DNA of 64,000 bases from Cristatella mucedo (GCA_009760855.2 WPIO01000026.1:4233501-4297500); one strand, 5' to 3'; positions 34,741-46,570 are shown, numbered from the stretch's first letter. Notes: a model not told the origin generated them from the sequence alone. Program-made: numbers and translations.

Positions 34741-34758
34741 ATGCCTAAGAAATTTTAG
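34741..34758 (+). promoter_or_regulatory. Short upstream ORF (5 codons) in the P2X leader
   Basis: ATG CCT AAG AAA TTT TAG encodes MPKKF and ends 39 bp before the P2X start codon. It begins very near the predicted transcription start, so it may or may not be within the mRNA. Scanning ribosomes could be affected (inference). Confidence 0.3.
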
Positions 34759-34797
34759 CCCATACACTTCCTGGGGCGATCCAACTGAGTCGTCTCC

Positions 34798-36021
34798 ATG
34801 AATCCTCGGCACGCTTTAAAGGATGCTGCCGTTGGCTTCTGGAACTACGACACACCTAAATATGTGACCATCAAGTCTAAAGCGATAGGGATCCTTTGCC
34901 GAACTATTCAACTCATCGTCATCGGCTACGTGGTCGGATTCGATCTCATCTACTTACACGGCTACCAGAACGAGGATACTGGAGTCAGCGGCGTCACGAC
35001 AAAAGTCAAAGGTTTGCAGTACACCGGCTATTCCAGCATCATTCCAGGAGACTCGGAGCGAATTTGGGACCCAGCGGATTATGTCATACCGCCACAGATG
35101 ACAAGTGCCTTCTTCATCATGACTAATGTCCTAGAGACCAAAAATCAATCTCAGTCACGATGTTCCGAGGATCCGGCTGTGGTGAACGCTGCATGCACTG
35201 TAGACACTGACTGTCCACTACACAAGATACCACGCGAGGGGAACGGTGCATTCACAGGAAAGTGTTTGAAGGACGCGAACGTAAAGAATGTGAACGGAAC
35301 CTGCGAGATACTGTCTTGGTGTCCTCTGGAAAACAGCAAACTTTTAAAAAAAAATGCCACACTGAGCGGATTTAAAGATTTTACAGTGCTTATCAAGAAC
35401 TTCGTCTACTTCCCTTACTACGACTTCCACAGAACTAACATTCTGGAACATGCCACGAGGAGCTACCTGCAGAACTGTACGTATAATTCTGTTACTCACC
35501 CGCAATGTCCAATATTTAGAATTGGTGACATTATTGACCACATTGGTGGAGAGGATTTTAGTAATCTTGCGACGTATGGTGGCGTCGTGTCCATCCGAAT
35601 TAGCTGGGACTGCAATTTAGACTTTCACGTTACACATTGTGTTCCCAAGTATCAATTTGCTCGCTTAGACAGCGGAGCCGCGGAGGCTGCGGTTTCGCAA
35701 GGACACAACTTCAGATTTACTTACAATTACGTCGAGACCGGTTCCGCAAGACGCACGTTGGTGAAAGCCTATGGCATATTGTTCATAGTCACGTGCATAG
35801 CCACAGCCAGAGCGTTCCACATTGTTCCATTCATGTTCAGCATCGGCAGCGGAATCGGACTATTGAGCATATCTTCGGTGGTCTGCGACTTTGCAGTCGC
35901 TTACCTATATAGGGAGAGAGAGCGAATACATAGGAAGAAGTTCGACGAAGTCGACGGCACAGCAATCGAACGCGTGAACAGCAGGAATAATCAACAGGAA
36001 GAGCGACGTTCAGCTGTCTAA
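34798..36021 (+). CDS. P2X purinoceptor, ATP-gated cation channel, intronless
   Basis: The 407-residue product has the P2X plan: cytosolic N-terminus with the conserved TPK site (T19-K21, YDTPKYV), TM1 about 31-53, ectodomain about 54-337, TM2 about 339-371, and a short basic C-tail. All ten ectodomain cysteines are present (C122, 133, 139, 156, 169, 175, 227, 237, 272, 281). ATP-contact positions are kept: K69 and K71 (TKVKG), T196 and K200 (DFTVLIKN), N304-F305-R306 (NFRF), and K323 (KAYG). TM2 has IGSGIGLL and Asp364. NxS/T sites lie at N116, N166, N186 and N226. P2X receptors are trimeric, plasma-membrane cation channels opened by extracellular ATP. The start is fixed by an in-frame TGA at 34,786 and by family length. 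There is no intron. Unusual: GILFI replaces the common GIRFD just before TM2, and the usual G-x-AGKF is ATARAF. The coding region is visibly GC-richer than its flanks. The identification is very secure; function in this organism is inferred. Confidence 0.96.
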   Translation: MNPRHALKDAAVGFWNYDTPKYVTIKSKAIGILCRTIQLIVIGYVVGFDLIYLHGYQNEDTGVSGVTTKVKGLQYTGYSSIIPGDSERIWDPADYVIPPQMTSAFFIMTNVLETKNQSQSRCSEDPAVVNAACTVDTDCPLHKIPREGNGAFTGKCLKDANVKNVNGTCEILSWCPLENSKLLKKNATLSGFKDFTVLIKNFVYFPYYDFHRTNILEHATRSYLQNCTYNSVTHPQCPIFRIGDIIDHIGGEDFSNLATYGGVVSIRISWDCNLDFHVTHCVPKYQFARLDSGAAEAAVSQGHNFRFTYNYVETGSARRTLVKAYGILFIVTCIATARAFHIVPFMFSIGSGIGLLSISSVVCDFAVAYLYRERERIHRKKFDEVDGTAIERVNSRNNQQEERRSAV

Positions 36022-36303
36022 GACAGCGTGAAGACTTGATTTAGACTGCACAAGGCAGAAGATCTGATCGTGTGATGCATTAAAAATAGACGCAGCTAGC
36101 GCGGCAGAACTAAGGCTCTTAAAATCTCGGGTGAGCTAACCTGAGTCAGCAGATTCCCGACTAAGTTCTCATTCCTGTATTTCCTGCGGTTGCCTTTGGT
36201 ATTTGTAAATGCAATTCAACCACTCTCGCAGCTGCTTCCAAGTGTGTATAGTTTTGTAGTGAATTAGGCCCTACTCATTGGAGCTTCGCAAAATGTAGTT
36301 AAA

Positions 36304-36309
36304 AATAAA
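36304..36309 (+). terminator. Polyadenylation signal candidate of the P2X gene
   Basis: AATAAA lies 283 bp after the stop codon, with a T/GT-rich stretch (GCGTTTTTTCTTTGGTG) about 35 bp further on, the usual arrangement for cleavage and polyadenylation. Confidence 0.5.
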
Positions 36310-38700
36310 CTCGTAATCGCAGATTTGCAGCTGCAGGTTTATGGCGTTTTTTCTTTGGTGCCACCCTAATTTTGTATGTGTGCAGAATGAGCAAGTTTTG
36401 ATGACTCTAATCATGCAAATAGTTTTGGATTGGTGAGGGCACATGCGCGGCTCCGCTTTAGACAAAGTCTTTTCGAGAGGCAAGTTACTTAGCATACTTC
36501 TTCAATGAAGGAAGCACATTCTCTTAACTTGGTGTATGAAATTCTGGGTAAGCAAATGTGTTAATTCCTAACTGGCAGGAACGTTCACAGCTATACCAAG
36601 AGGAATACCGTTCAACTAAAGTTGGTAACGACACGTGATAATGAACAAAGATTGCTGAGCAACGGCTGTGGCCACAATGCCGCACGAGCAGATAGTTGGG
36701 CGTAAGAGTTTTTCTGTTTTCCGCATTTTCAGAGGTTTGCCGAATTAAAATACTTAAGTTTTAAATTGTTCAAACCTTTTTGAGGCCATGGTAATATTTG
36801 ACTGATCATTGGTGTTGACTACTCGCACTTAAACAGCTACTTTTAAGCCTTAAATTTAAAGTAAAAGGGAAATCTAATATGTCAGCTTTCTTACACAAGG
36901 ATTCCCAAAGGATCACGAGCCTCAATAGTTAGATGTTGCCGATAGCCTTACAGATTTTCGGTTTTTAGGCGTAGCAATATATTGGGAAGCTTTCTATTTA
37001 GCTTTTTATTGAAGTTTCAGAAGGACTAATCCTTTGCATGAAGGTCTAGCTCTGTTATCAGCTGGGATTCGGTAGTTTGGGCAAAAGATTTCTGTTTACC
37101 CGTGCTGGGTCCACTATTTTCGAGCTCTTTAGTTGAGATAAAACGCACCTTTGGAAAATCATCTTGAACAGACATGCATGCTTCAAGCCTAAAGCTTCCA
37201 TGTAAAAGCATTAGGGTCACAAAATATGTAGCTTGTGCGAGCTAAAAGCTTTGATATGAATTTCAATTTACAGTTATCTCTACTAATCAATGTACCTATT
37301 GTGATGGCACATTGTGCCTGCCATCTGAGTCATTAATCTGATTGACGTTTCATGTTGATCTGAATAATAGTTTAGACTTTTGCTTTCTGTGAGCACCTAG
37401 GCATGCATGCAGTTCTAGACGTCTAAGCCGGATACAAGTTAAAGTTTTTAAGTTTTGTTTGAATTTAGTTTCCATTGGCCTGAAATAGTGTAGGGAGCAA
37501 GCGCGGTAATGCACTCGTCCTGCTAGCTACGTTCTGCAATGAACGCAGCTCAATGAGCACGAGAGTCATTGTCGCAATGGGCAACGGTCGGCTTTGAGAG
37601 TCATAGTGGCTCAAATTAAAGATTGAGAATTCAGGCCTGCTGTAGGAATAGGCACTCGTAGAAACAGCCGCAATTATTTTAAAAGACAATGTTAATATTC
37701 AAGATGTACATGCCATATTAATCTAAACTAAAGACTTGCATCGATTTCCTGTTAACCACTCTACATTTTCGCTTGCACTGTAACGTGATAACGTAACGTG
37801 ATAACCAGTTTGAGTCACTTCGTCTTTTTCCTTACTTTAATTCGGCAGCACCAGAGCTTGTGTTACATTAATTTTTCAACTAATAAACCATTAAAATAGC
37901 GGTGTAGCTCTGCAATGTTCTCTTAGAAGGCTATGATTTTTACGAAGTATAAGGAAATTGTTCCTTTATTTCATACAATTATGAAAAAACTATTAGGTTT
38001 GGAGTTAGACTTTTTATGTCCCCATTGTTTTATTAGCCAAGTCCCACTCCTACAAGATTCAATCACAGCTTTGGCAGATAATGCATTTCAGTACCCCCAT
38101 GATCGAAATCCGAGAGCTTATTTCTAAATAAAAGCTTCTATTTGATAGAGCTTCCGAGTGTTGATTTGTCTGAATCAGGGAAAGGCTCGAGTTAAGAGTG
38201 AACAACAGACGTTAGGCGTTGATTAGTTTTTTCCTTTTTCTTGATTGATTAAATCTTGTTTCTCTCGATCCTGAAAAGATAGTGCCGAGCTTGCTTTAAG
38301 GCAATCTTAGCCTGAAGTTTAAAAAAGGCAGCGATGTTCTTAAATTATTGGTCGCATTAACCCAGGAATGCAAAAATTACTTGCACTGTTTCGGAAAAGC
38401 ATATCAGGACATTGAGTCGCCTTCAAATTGGCTTGATCGTGCAAGGACTGCAGATACGATTGACTGTTTTCTATCCATCCTCCTAAGAGGCATTTCTAGA
38501 GTCTAACCCATAAAGATTACATCTATTCCGAACCCCGGTTATGGTTTGGAGTAACTCGTTGCGATACACACTGTCGTTAAAAAGCGAAAACTTTAGCTTA
38601 CATAACCCCGTGGTTTTACAAGAGCTACATTTCCTACACAGCTGGCTCAGCACAAAACCTTACGGGTAGCCCAATCTGTGGGGCTGTCGATACCCGAACC
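36310..38700. other. AT-rich sequence, no gene recognised
   Basis: Short frames only. GTAACGTGATAAC is repeated in tandem near 37,780-37,805. No recognisable domain or transposon end. Confidence 0.4.
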
Positions 38701-38734
38701 GAAAAAAATTATTGCTCTGTTAAAAACTTTGATC

Positions 38735-39060
38735 CCATGTCTGAGTCAAGACGGCTTCCTGGAAGCACTGGCGACATTTTGTAGCAGCTGCTGGTAAGGG
38801 GTCATCAGATCACTGGTGGTCGTGCCCCTGAATTCCAATGAACTCCCGTGGTAACTAAATGACTCCAAAGCTGGAGGACCCATAAGCCTATATAGCTATA
38901 TAGATCCCCAGGCTTGGCTAGTTGTATGTAGCCAGTTGATTTTTGAGATTCATCTTAGGTCTTAAAAGTGCTACAATCTGTTAATGCACGTATCCCGTAA
39001 CTTTGCACCGCCCCAGACACCCAGGCTAGGGAATGAACCCTGTGGACCGTCTACGAATGA
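38735..39060 (+). pseudogene. Possible Ty3/gypsy-type integrase zinc-finger remnant
   Basis: One plus-strand frame reads LIPCLSQDGFLEAL, then IRSLVVVPLNSNELPW, LNDSKAGG and HLRSxKC, where x is a stop codon. The layout resembles the LVVPxxLRxELLxxLHDSxxAGH...YVRSCxxC region of Ty3/gypsy integrases, then a PPQTPRLGNEP segment like the linker that follows. The His and several Cys are not preserved and there are stops, so this is only a suggestion. Confidence 0.25.
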
Positions 39061-40845
39061 CTGCACTAATAACAGCTGCTGAAATTACATAGGTATATGT
39101 GAATATGGCTGGGCAGTCTTTATAGGAGTCAAAAAGTGCTTCAGCCTTGTATTTTTAAGCATAGAAAGAGTATTTAAACTATACATTTATATGCCCATTG
39201 TAAGTTCGCATATGGTTTTTCTTATCCTAAACATTGTGTCTGCATTAACGTATAAGAAGAGGTTTATTCGGCTATTAGCAATGTATGTCACTAGAGGCAA
39301 ATCTTTAAATGGAACTATATTTAAAATAGCCAAGCTAGATAACTAGCTTCATTCACGATTACACAATTAAGACCTGAAAACCTCATGGATGTGGGGGGTC
39401 CAGAAGGAGGTCTTGCAGGCTACAACTTCTGAAGATTAATAGACAGTGCAGAAAAACCTTTTACAAAAAGTAAAAGATGGCTCAACAGAGTTATTTTTCA
39501 GCTGTAGAGTAGCTCACTCAACGGTCACCTCCCTTGCTCCAGGAAACAAAGGAAGGACTTTCTATTAAAGGAATTTAACTTCGACATTAATCGTGAAGTG
39601 AAATGATTTCACCTTCATGCTCCCGTGCAGAGAAATTCCTAATCCACCGAAGTAGGGCAACGATGGTAAATATCAACCGAGGAGAGAAACATCGTGGGTG
39701 ACAGAAGGTATCTGGCAAAGGTACTCTAAAGGCTGCCCGCAAATGTTGCAACGTCCAAGAGTACGCATGGGTTGTGGTATGGTGGCTTTTGTTATCGATA
39801 TCGTCATTACCACTGAATCTATTGCTAATTATACTTCTAGATCTGGCATTACAACTTTGATGCCAAGCCACTGCAGCAGTAATTCAATCAATGTCACTGG
39901 GTGGATTAAGTAGTATTAATTGTAAAGGTAAACAAATGGTCACGTGATGGTTCTGAAAGATTGCAATACTTTGCAAACGTGATTTCACTTATCTGTGACA
40001 CTGCTTGGGCATGTGATCATCGCGTTAGATAACAAGTATTCGCCTAATTCTTCTAAACAGAGCAATATTAGGCTAGACTAAAACTAGCTAATAGCCTTGG
40101 GCAGCTCTCCAACGTCTAGTCTTAATAAGTACACGGCAGGCAGGGCATCTTGTGCTACGAAAGCACCTCAGTCGAATAGCTTCAGTCACTTTTTCGCAGT
40201 GTCTAGAATTGGAGAAGACGTTCTGATTCCTGGCAGCATTTAGCTCCAGCTTGACCCACGGTGACCCAGTGGTCACCAACTTCTCCATCCCCAGGCGAGC
40301 AGCTCAGCAAGCATCGAGGATCAACTCGATTTACTCCAGGCCAACGAAGAGACGAGGCATCAACGGCTAGTCAGCTTTACTTGCTAGCGGGATCAGCAGC
40401 AGCGGCCACTTCTTTTGGTGCCTACCTACCCGTGGGCGCAAGTTCAACGTACTTGTAGCCCTTGGCCCACGACTCCTAGTAGTCAAATGTAATTTAGGTG
40501 CTTCCATCCCTATTGAAATCCTAATGGATGCATTAGCCGGCGGCTTGCCAGCTGCTTATGCTAATGCATTTTGTGTTGGTCGGTTATCCTGTGAAGGCTA
40601 TCACACTGTAGCGTTAGCTTTTAGCATAACCTAAGTAGCAACATCCGTCGGTTCTGCGAACGCACACGATGCACTCAGACAATCTTGATCACTTGTGCAG
40701 GTACCACCATTTTCGCAGCAGCTGTTGATATCATAACGGAAACCTACAGGAGTTTGCACCACCCCTAAACCTCTGAACATGGAGTAATGCTTGGTGGCCC
40801 AAACTCCATCCCCTGTTAAACGAGCGCAGCCGTGTCAGATATGAA
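39061..40845. other. No gene recognised
   Basis: Frames at 39,587-39,913 and 40,088-40,458 lack known motifs. GC content rises at 40,230-40,460 without further evidence of coding. Confidence 0.35.
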
Positions 40846-40847
40846 CA

Positions 40848-43050
40848 CACATAATATAAAAAATACATTTGTTAAAGCGCACGCAATTAACCACATCTTT
40901 TTTTCACTTTACATTTGCTGAGAAGGAATAATGATTGAATGGTTAGAGGTAGCAGCTCAATCACAACAAGCATAAGATGGTTAGAGGTTACATGCTCAGG
41001 GTCAGCATGCAAATATAGTTAATGGCTGCACTCAAAGAGCCTGCAGGCATAGGTTTATATAAATAACGTATTGCATGGATCCCCTAAACGCTGTGATAAA
41101 TAAAAATGCATTGTTAGTATAATTTATGAATTATTATTATAATATTGTAGTATATATTATCATTATATATATATTATATATATGTATAATATATATATAC
41201 ATATAATAATATATGTATATATATATTATAATAAAATATAATAAAATAAAATAATAACTATAAATAGTATATATATATATTATATATATATATATATTAT
41301 ATATAATATTATATAGTATTACATTTTTTATTATAGTTTATGAATAATAATGCGTTTTCAGCTTCTTTTCAAATGTCATCAAGCCAAGTATTGTCGTGAT
41401 GCCAGTCAGAAACGAGTTTCAAGCTTTGAGAGCACAAGAATGAAGACGGTCTATCAAAGATATGAGGTTTCTACGAGGTATAAGCAGGCGATTAGATCCC
41501 GAAAATTGGGTGGTACGATAGCAAGCCTGGTGGGGGAGTAGGTCTGATAAATATGCTGGAGCCAAGAATCGTGGGACCTAAAGGTGAGTGACAGTTCCTT
41601 GGAGTCAATGCGTTGTCGACTGGGAGCAAGTGCTGGTCGGTGAGTAGTGGGGTGATTTAGCAACTTTTGTGCTCACGGTAGATGTGCCTAGCTGAAGAGT
41701 TTGGCACCAACAAATTGCACCTGATTGCGTAGGCCGGTAAACCAGCAAGCCGTGAGATACAGAAGTCGAGACGGGACTGCACAAATTCATGGACCAATTA
41801 AGATGTGGTGTCCCTTCTTAAACAAGGTCGATATTTAAATATTTTATTCAGCTGAAAGAAGGCAATCGCAACTACGAAGCTGATGCGTTCGTCTAATAAA
41901 AGGCCACCTTGTAACTGGACACTTGGATTTTGTGCAGATTCACCAGCTGATATGCTGGCAGAGCCATTTTTGAGCACTATGTATAAAGGTTTTTGAGTCA
42001 CACGTAGTTTGTCCGTAAGTACTGATTTGGTATTATCATCCAATTTTAAAACTTTGCTGCTATCCATTTTTGGATATCATTAATACGTATAGCAATGGAG
42101 TTGAGAGAATTCCATGTGACGAAGGGCTGGGATTGATCAAAGCAAAGGTTTAACTAAGTGTCATCTGCACAGACGTGAAAGCCTAGATTGTTCCTGGAAA
42201 TCTAACCTGCAAGTGGGAGAGTATATAAAGCGTGAAAAGCACCAGACCAAGAAGAGAGCATTGAGGTATCTTGTACATAAGCCGTTCTTTGGAAAATTTT
42301 TGCCCATTCACATCACTACTCTGGAGTCCCCCACTGAGATAGGACCTGTAACATTGCAGTGCAGTACCAGCGATGGCCAGGCGAGGTAGGAGCCACTCGA
42401 GTATGACTTGGCGATCGCTAGTGTGAATCAAAACTGCCGAAAGATCTAGCAAAACAAGTAGAAATACTTTTACCTAGGCTGCATACCTAAGTAAGTCGTC
42501 GTACACCCGAAGCAGCACTGACTCTTTTGAGTGACTATATCTCAAAACCAGCCTGGAACTTATAGGCTAGGTATAAAGTTTCAATCTAGAACTTCAGCTG
42601 ATCTGCCGCGACTCCATGTCCTTGATAGGAACGGCAGAAGGGGGACTGTGAAGAAGTTGATTAATTTTTCTCGGTCATATTATCTACTGGCCCCCCTCAG
42701 TGTAGACATTGAAGTGCTGCATTGAGTTTAGGGACGGAATTTCAGGGGGTTGCTGCCAACTTAGGGATGGGCTCCCTGATCTTGTCTATCTTGCTGACAA
42801 AATAAGCTGGAGAAAGGATCAGCTTAGATCAGCACATAGATCACCAGGTAAGGAGGTAATGTGGAAGCGATTAAGGAGATGGTTGATAGTAGACATCAGC
42901 ATTTTAGCATCGTGCATCTGTAATTTAACAATGTTTTTTTTTATAGAAGCTAGAGTTGGCTTTTTTAAGATAGGTTGGTGCGATCCATAGTAGCACTCGT
43001 CTGCCTATCAATGGACAGTCAGTCCCGATCCGTTGTATAATTTTTCAGTA
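40848..43050 (-). mobile_element. LINE family A copy, decayed, with an AT-rich insert
   Basis: Left end matches the 3' stem-loop (TTAAAGCGCACGC ... CACTTTACATTTGCTG). Next are the 3' UTR (GGTTAGAGGTTACATGCTCA), the C-terminal domain (41,450-41,790), SASISAGESAQNPSVQL (about 41,960), and the RT segment QCYRSYLSGGLQSSDVNGQ with VLFTLYILS (42,452-42,183). The post-endonuclease linker shared with the 53-kb copy continues to about 43,050. It is interrupted at 41,115-41,345. Many stops. Confidence 0.75.
41115..41345. repeat. AT-rich insertion within LINE A
   Basis: About 230 bp of almost pure A/T, rich in TATATA and ATTATA, sits between AAAATGCA and AATGCG, in a place where the other LINE A copies are continuous (e.g. 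AATAGGTGTGTTTTCAAGTT at about 22,535). It is either an expanded microsatellite or an AT-rich MITE; the ends share ATTTATGAATTATTATTA-like and TTTATGAATAATAATG words. Confidence 0.6.
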
Positions 43051-43129
43051 CCACTTGCTGATAAAACCGCTCTAATTTCCACGTCTTGCATCTCATGTAC
43101 ACCTCTGGGCACAACTAACCTACTAAGCA

Positions 43130-45720
43130 CAGAGGACTGTGTCCAGCGAATTACTATTACACATTGCAGGACACTTTGATGCACCATTACAGGCTATTGT
43201 ACAACCAGCCATTTTACTATAAAAGTCAGGGAACAAAACTGCGGTTTTGATTGAAAATTGTACAGAACGATTTTTATTGGTTAACCCAGAGAAGTTCACT
43301 CAATTTTGCTTGCCCGTCTTCGCACCATGTCCTGAAATTGCCCAGATCATCTGCCATTTCTGAAAACTCTCAATGCAACTACGCTTTTAATTATAAAGAA
43401 CAGTGTTTCCAGTTTATATAAGAAATCCTATGCGACTGTGCTTGTGCGTTCTCAAGCTATGGCCCGGTCAAAATGGCAGCCCAAAACATTAGAACGGCTA
43501 TAAAGCTGACTTCCCACAAAAAGCTATATGCAGCCGTGGTTTCGATGTCAAATGATGGAAAGCAGTATTTCAAGTTGACGCACCAAATTTCAGGCAACTG
43601 TGCATGAGGGTTCTCAAGCTATGGCTTCCAATAATCCTGGCCAGCAAGCCTCTGAGCATAATCCAACTGCGACACTGCTGCCGTTTCCACGATAAGCGTC
43701 GAGCAGCTTTGAATTTGAGTATGCACACAACAATAGTGCACCGGCTTAATCTTCAAAATTTAATCCAACTGAATGCGGCCTATTTACGCTATGGCATTCC
43801 GTGGCCCGGGCCAATTAGCCTCCCAATGCGACTGGACAGCAATGCAGCTGCGATTTTCATAATCAGCGTTGAGAGACTGTGGTTTTGATTCCACAGGAGA
43901 GAAAACAGTGGTCTGACTCTACTCACAAAATTGTGAGCATTTGTACCAGTGCGTTCTCAAGCAGTTAGGTCTAGCAGTTTGGACTGCCATGGGATTTTGA
44001 ACTGCGATACAGCTGCCATTTCAATAACAAACGTCGTACAACTGTGATTTTGGTGCGACTTTATAGAAAGACTGCGCCCTGGATTAGTAAACTAAATTTT
44101 CTAGCACATTGTATGGGCTTTTTAATCCTAAGGCTATCGACTGCCCCGGGCCAGCGAGCCTCCCAAAGTATTCAAACGCGAAAACAGCTGCTCATTCGGC
44201 AATAGGCACATCGCAACCTGTTTGTATTCAAAACTATAAAAAACTGTTTTCCGCGTTCTCCTTTAAAATTCACACGAATGCTCAAGGGTGATTTAGAGCT
44301 TCGGCCGTAACTGGCGTGGGCCTACCGGCCTCCCTACATATTCAAACTACGATGCAGCTGCCATTTCCAGTGTAGGCTTTGAGCTATTGCCGTTTTGATT
44401 CAATGTTACAGAAAAAGTGTTCCGGTTTTATCCACTAAATGGCTTGACATTGCGCATGCCTTTGAGAATGCTACGGCCTTTGAAGGCTCTGGCCATCAAG
44501 TCTTCGTATTCATTCGAACTGCGATGCAGCAACCATTTTCAAAATAGGCGTTGCTCTACTGTGTTATTGATTTCAAATTTACAGACAAGGTGTTTATAGT
44601 TTGCCCGCAATATTCATTAACATTAGGCACACGTGTTGTACCACAATTGCTTCCGGTGGTCTAGGCTATCAAAGGCCGTAGTATTGTAATGCCTCAGCCC
44701 TATTGCGAGAAATGTGATGGGTAAACTCATTACATTGGCTTTTATAAAAAATAACCTGCCAATAGTTTCGCGACTCCTATTTATATAAAACGGTAGCTGA
44801 GTTTCAGTACAAAAATGAAGAGTGAATAGGGCCATAAAAGGCCATTATGAGAGAACCCGGATACCCAATGGCTCGAAATTGCGTGGGTTGACCCGGCGCA
44901 CTGGTTTATGTAACTTGGCATCGAAAATGAAGCTGCCCAAAGTTTATTGTAGAAATGGCAGTTCTGCCGCTGTTTCAAATTATAGCGAGGCTGGCTTGCT
45001 CGGGTCATTCAAAGTCATTGCAAAGAAATCCGCCCTTGCACAGTCGTATGAAATTTGGAAGGTTAGCCTAAAGCACCTTTTTCTATAATGTGGGATCGAA
45101 CTGCAGCCACGCGACGCTTCGATAGAAAAACGGCAGCTGCGTCACATTCCGATTATGTTGGGAGGCTAGCTGGCCAGGGAATTTGGGGGCAAAAACAGGA
45201 GCAAGCGCAAGGCCAATAGACTGACTTTTGATGGGTGTACCTGGCATAATGTTCTCTACAATTTTAAAATTAAAACCTCTGTTGCACAAAGTTTTTGGCG
45301 AAATGGCTGCTTTATTGCAGTTATAATGTTCTGGGAAGCCATTTTGGCTGAGCCATAGGAGGCAAAACATGAAAAAGCGCAGTTTCAATTGCATGGAATT
45401 TTGGGAGATTCTAAACTTTGTATACTGTTCTCTATAAATATAAATGCAAACCGCACTTGCGCAATACATTTTCTGGAAAAGACAGTCGTATCGCCTTTTG
45501 AATTTTTAAAATTCATGATGGTCCGGGCCATTTTAGGACACAGCACAAGAACGGACAAATTCGCGTGAATAAAATTTGGTGGGTACACCCGTAACACCAT
45601 TCTGTATAACTGGAAATTATAACCGCAGTTTAGTTTTCTGATGTTTATCGTGGCAATGGAATGCCATATCGCAGTGTATCGCTGCAATTTGAAGTGCCAG
45701 GAGGGCAAGTCTTGGAAAAA
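43130..45720. repeat. Foldback-like inverted arrays of a ~171-bp repeat
   Basis: A divergent repeat with landmarks GCAGCTGCCATTTC, TGTGGTTTTGATT, TTCTCAAGCTATGGC and GGGCCARYKAGCCTCCCAA recurs on the plus strand. The CAGCTG position falls near 43,674, 43,845, 44,010, 44,185, 44,355 and 44,527 (spacing 165-175 bp). From about 44,640 rightward the same repeat runs in reverse (AACGGTAGCTGAG, AATGGCAGTTCTGCC, AACGGCAGCTGCGTCAC, AAATGGCTGCTTTATTGCAG near 44,788, 44,955, 45,128 and 45,301), again ~170 bp apart. The turning point lies at about 44,590-44,640. Monomers are well diverged. No coding capacity is seen. Confidence 0.8.
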
Positions 45721-46570
45721 ACCTTCAAGCAGGAAAGTCATTTACGTGATATAAGTAAAGATCGGGCCTTCCGAAAAACCGACAACTTCCCATTTCACGC
45801 GTCTGCCTCATCTTTCCTGCCTTTAACGTCAAACTCCTCAACAATATCTGCTTCAAAATCTTTCCTTTAGCATGTAATAAATATTGAAAACAATAGCTGG
45901 ACTCGCTATTGTTTTTCATTACCGTATCCGCAATGTTGGCTGCACGCCAAAACAATAGTTTTGATATCCGAAGAGCCGATGTCAACACGTCACTAGTGTG
46001 ATAAAGCTTAGACAGCAGGCTGCTTAACTGTAGAGCTTTACGGAAATATTTCCAAGAGGTTTCAAGGAAACGCGAACAAAAACACCTCACACTTTCTAAA
46101 AACTTGCTAACGTAAATATTTGCGACGTTTTAACTGTCCAGTTTAAGTAATAACTATTTATTTAGACGACATCGGAAAAGTTGTAGCTCATTTTCCCAGA
46201 AACTCCACCATGAATCTGTAGACATGACTGGGAACGTGTTCTCGTCAAGCAAATATAGTAATGCAATCCACTGATTATGTCCTTGCCCATCTCGCTATAC
46301 GACACTAACCGCACATCGCTCAAGAATCTCGCCCATCTTAACAGTAACTGGCGCAAAAGAAGGAACACCTTGAATGTGACTCCCACAAACTTCTATTTCA
46401 TTAGCCCAGTGGACCCTCTGCTGGATTCCCGGCAGTCACCTTGAAGATCTGTCAGGCTTCAGCTAAAAGACCAATAGGGGGCTCGATTGATGCAGCTCGT
46501 CGGCACTTCACCGTGGTCCGCTGCAACGCGTAGATTTCTGTAGTTGGTTCACCAGCATAATTCACACAGT
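45721..46570. other. No gene recognised
   Basis: The minus-strand frame 45,725-46,090 (121 codons) has no known motif. Otherwise AT-rich. Confidence 0.35.

Noticed and set aside
35151-35541. Minus-strand frames within the P2X gene
   Set aside because: Antisense shadows of a strongly conserved plus-strand coding sequence.
34798-36021. P2X as a dead processed pseudogene
   Set aside because: There is no stop or frameshift in 407 codons, all cysteines and ATP-contact residues remain, and promoter and polyadenylation signals are plausible. No 3' poly(A) tract from retroposition is visible.
43604-43888. 94-codon frame and other frames of 43.6-45.7 kb as coding
   Set aside because: They lie within the ~171-bp repeat arrays and shift frame from unit to unit.
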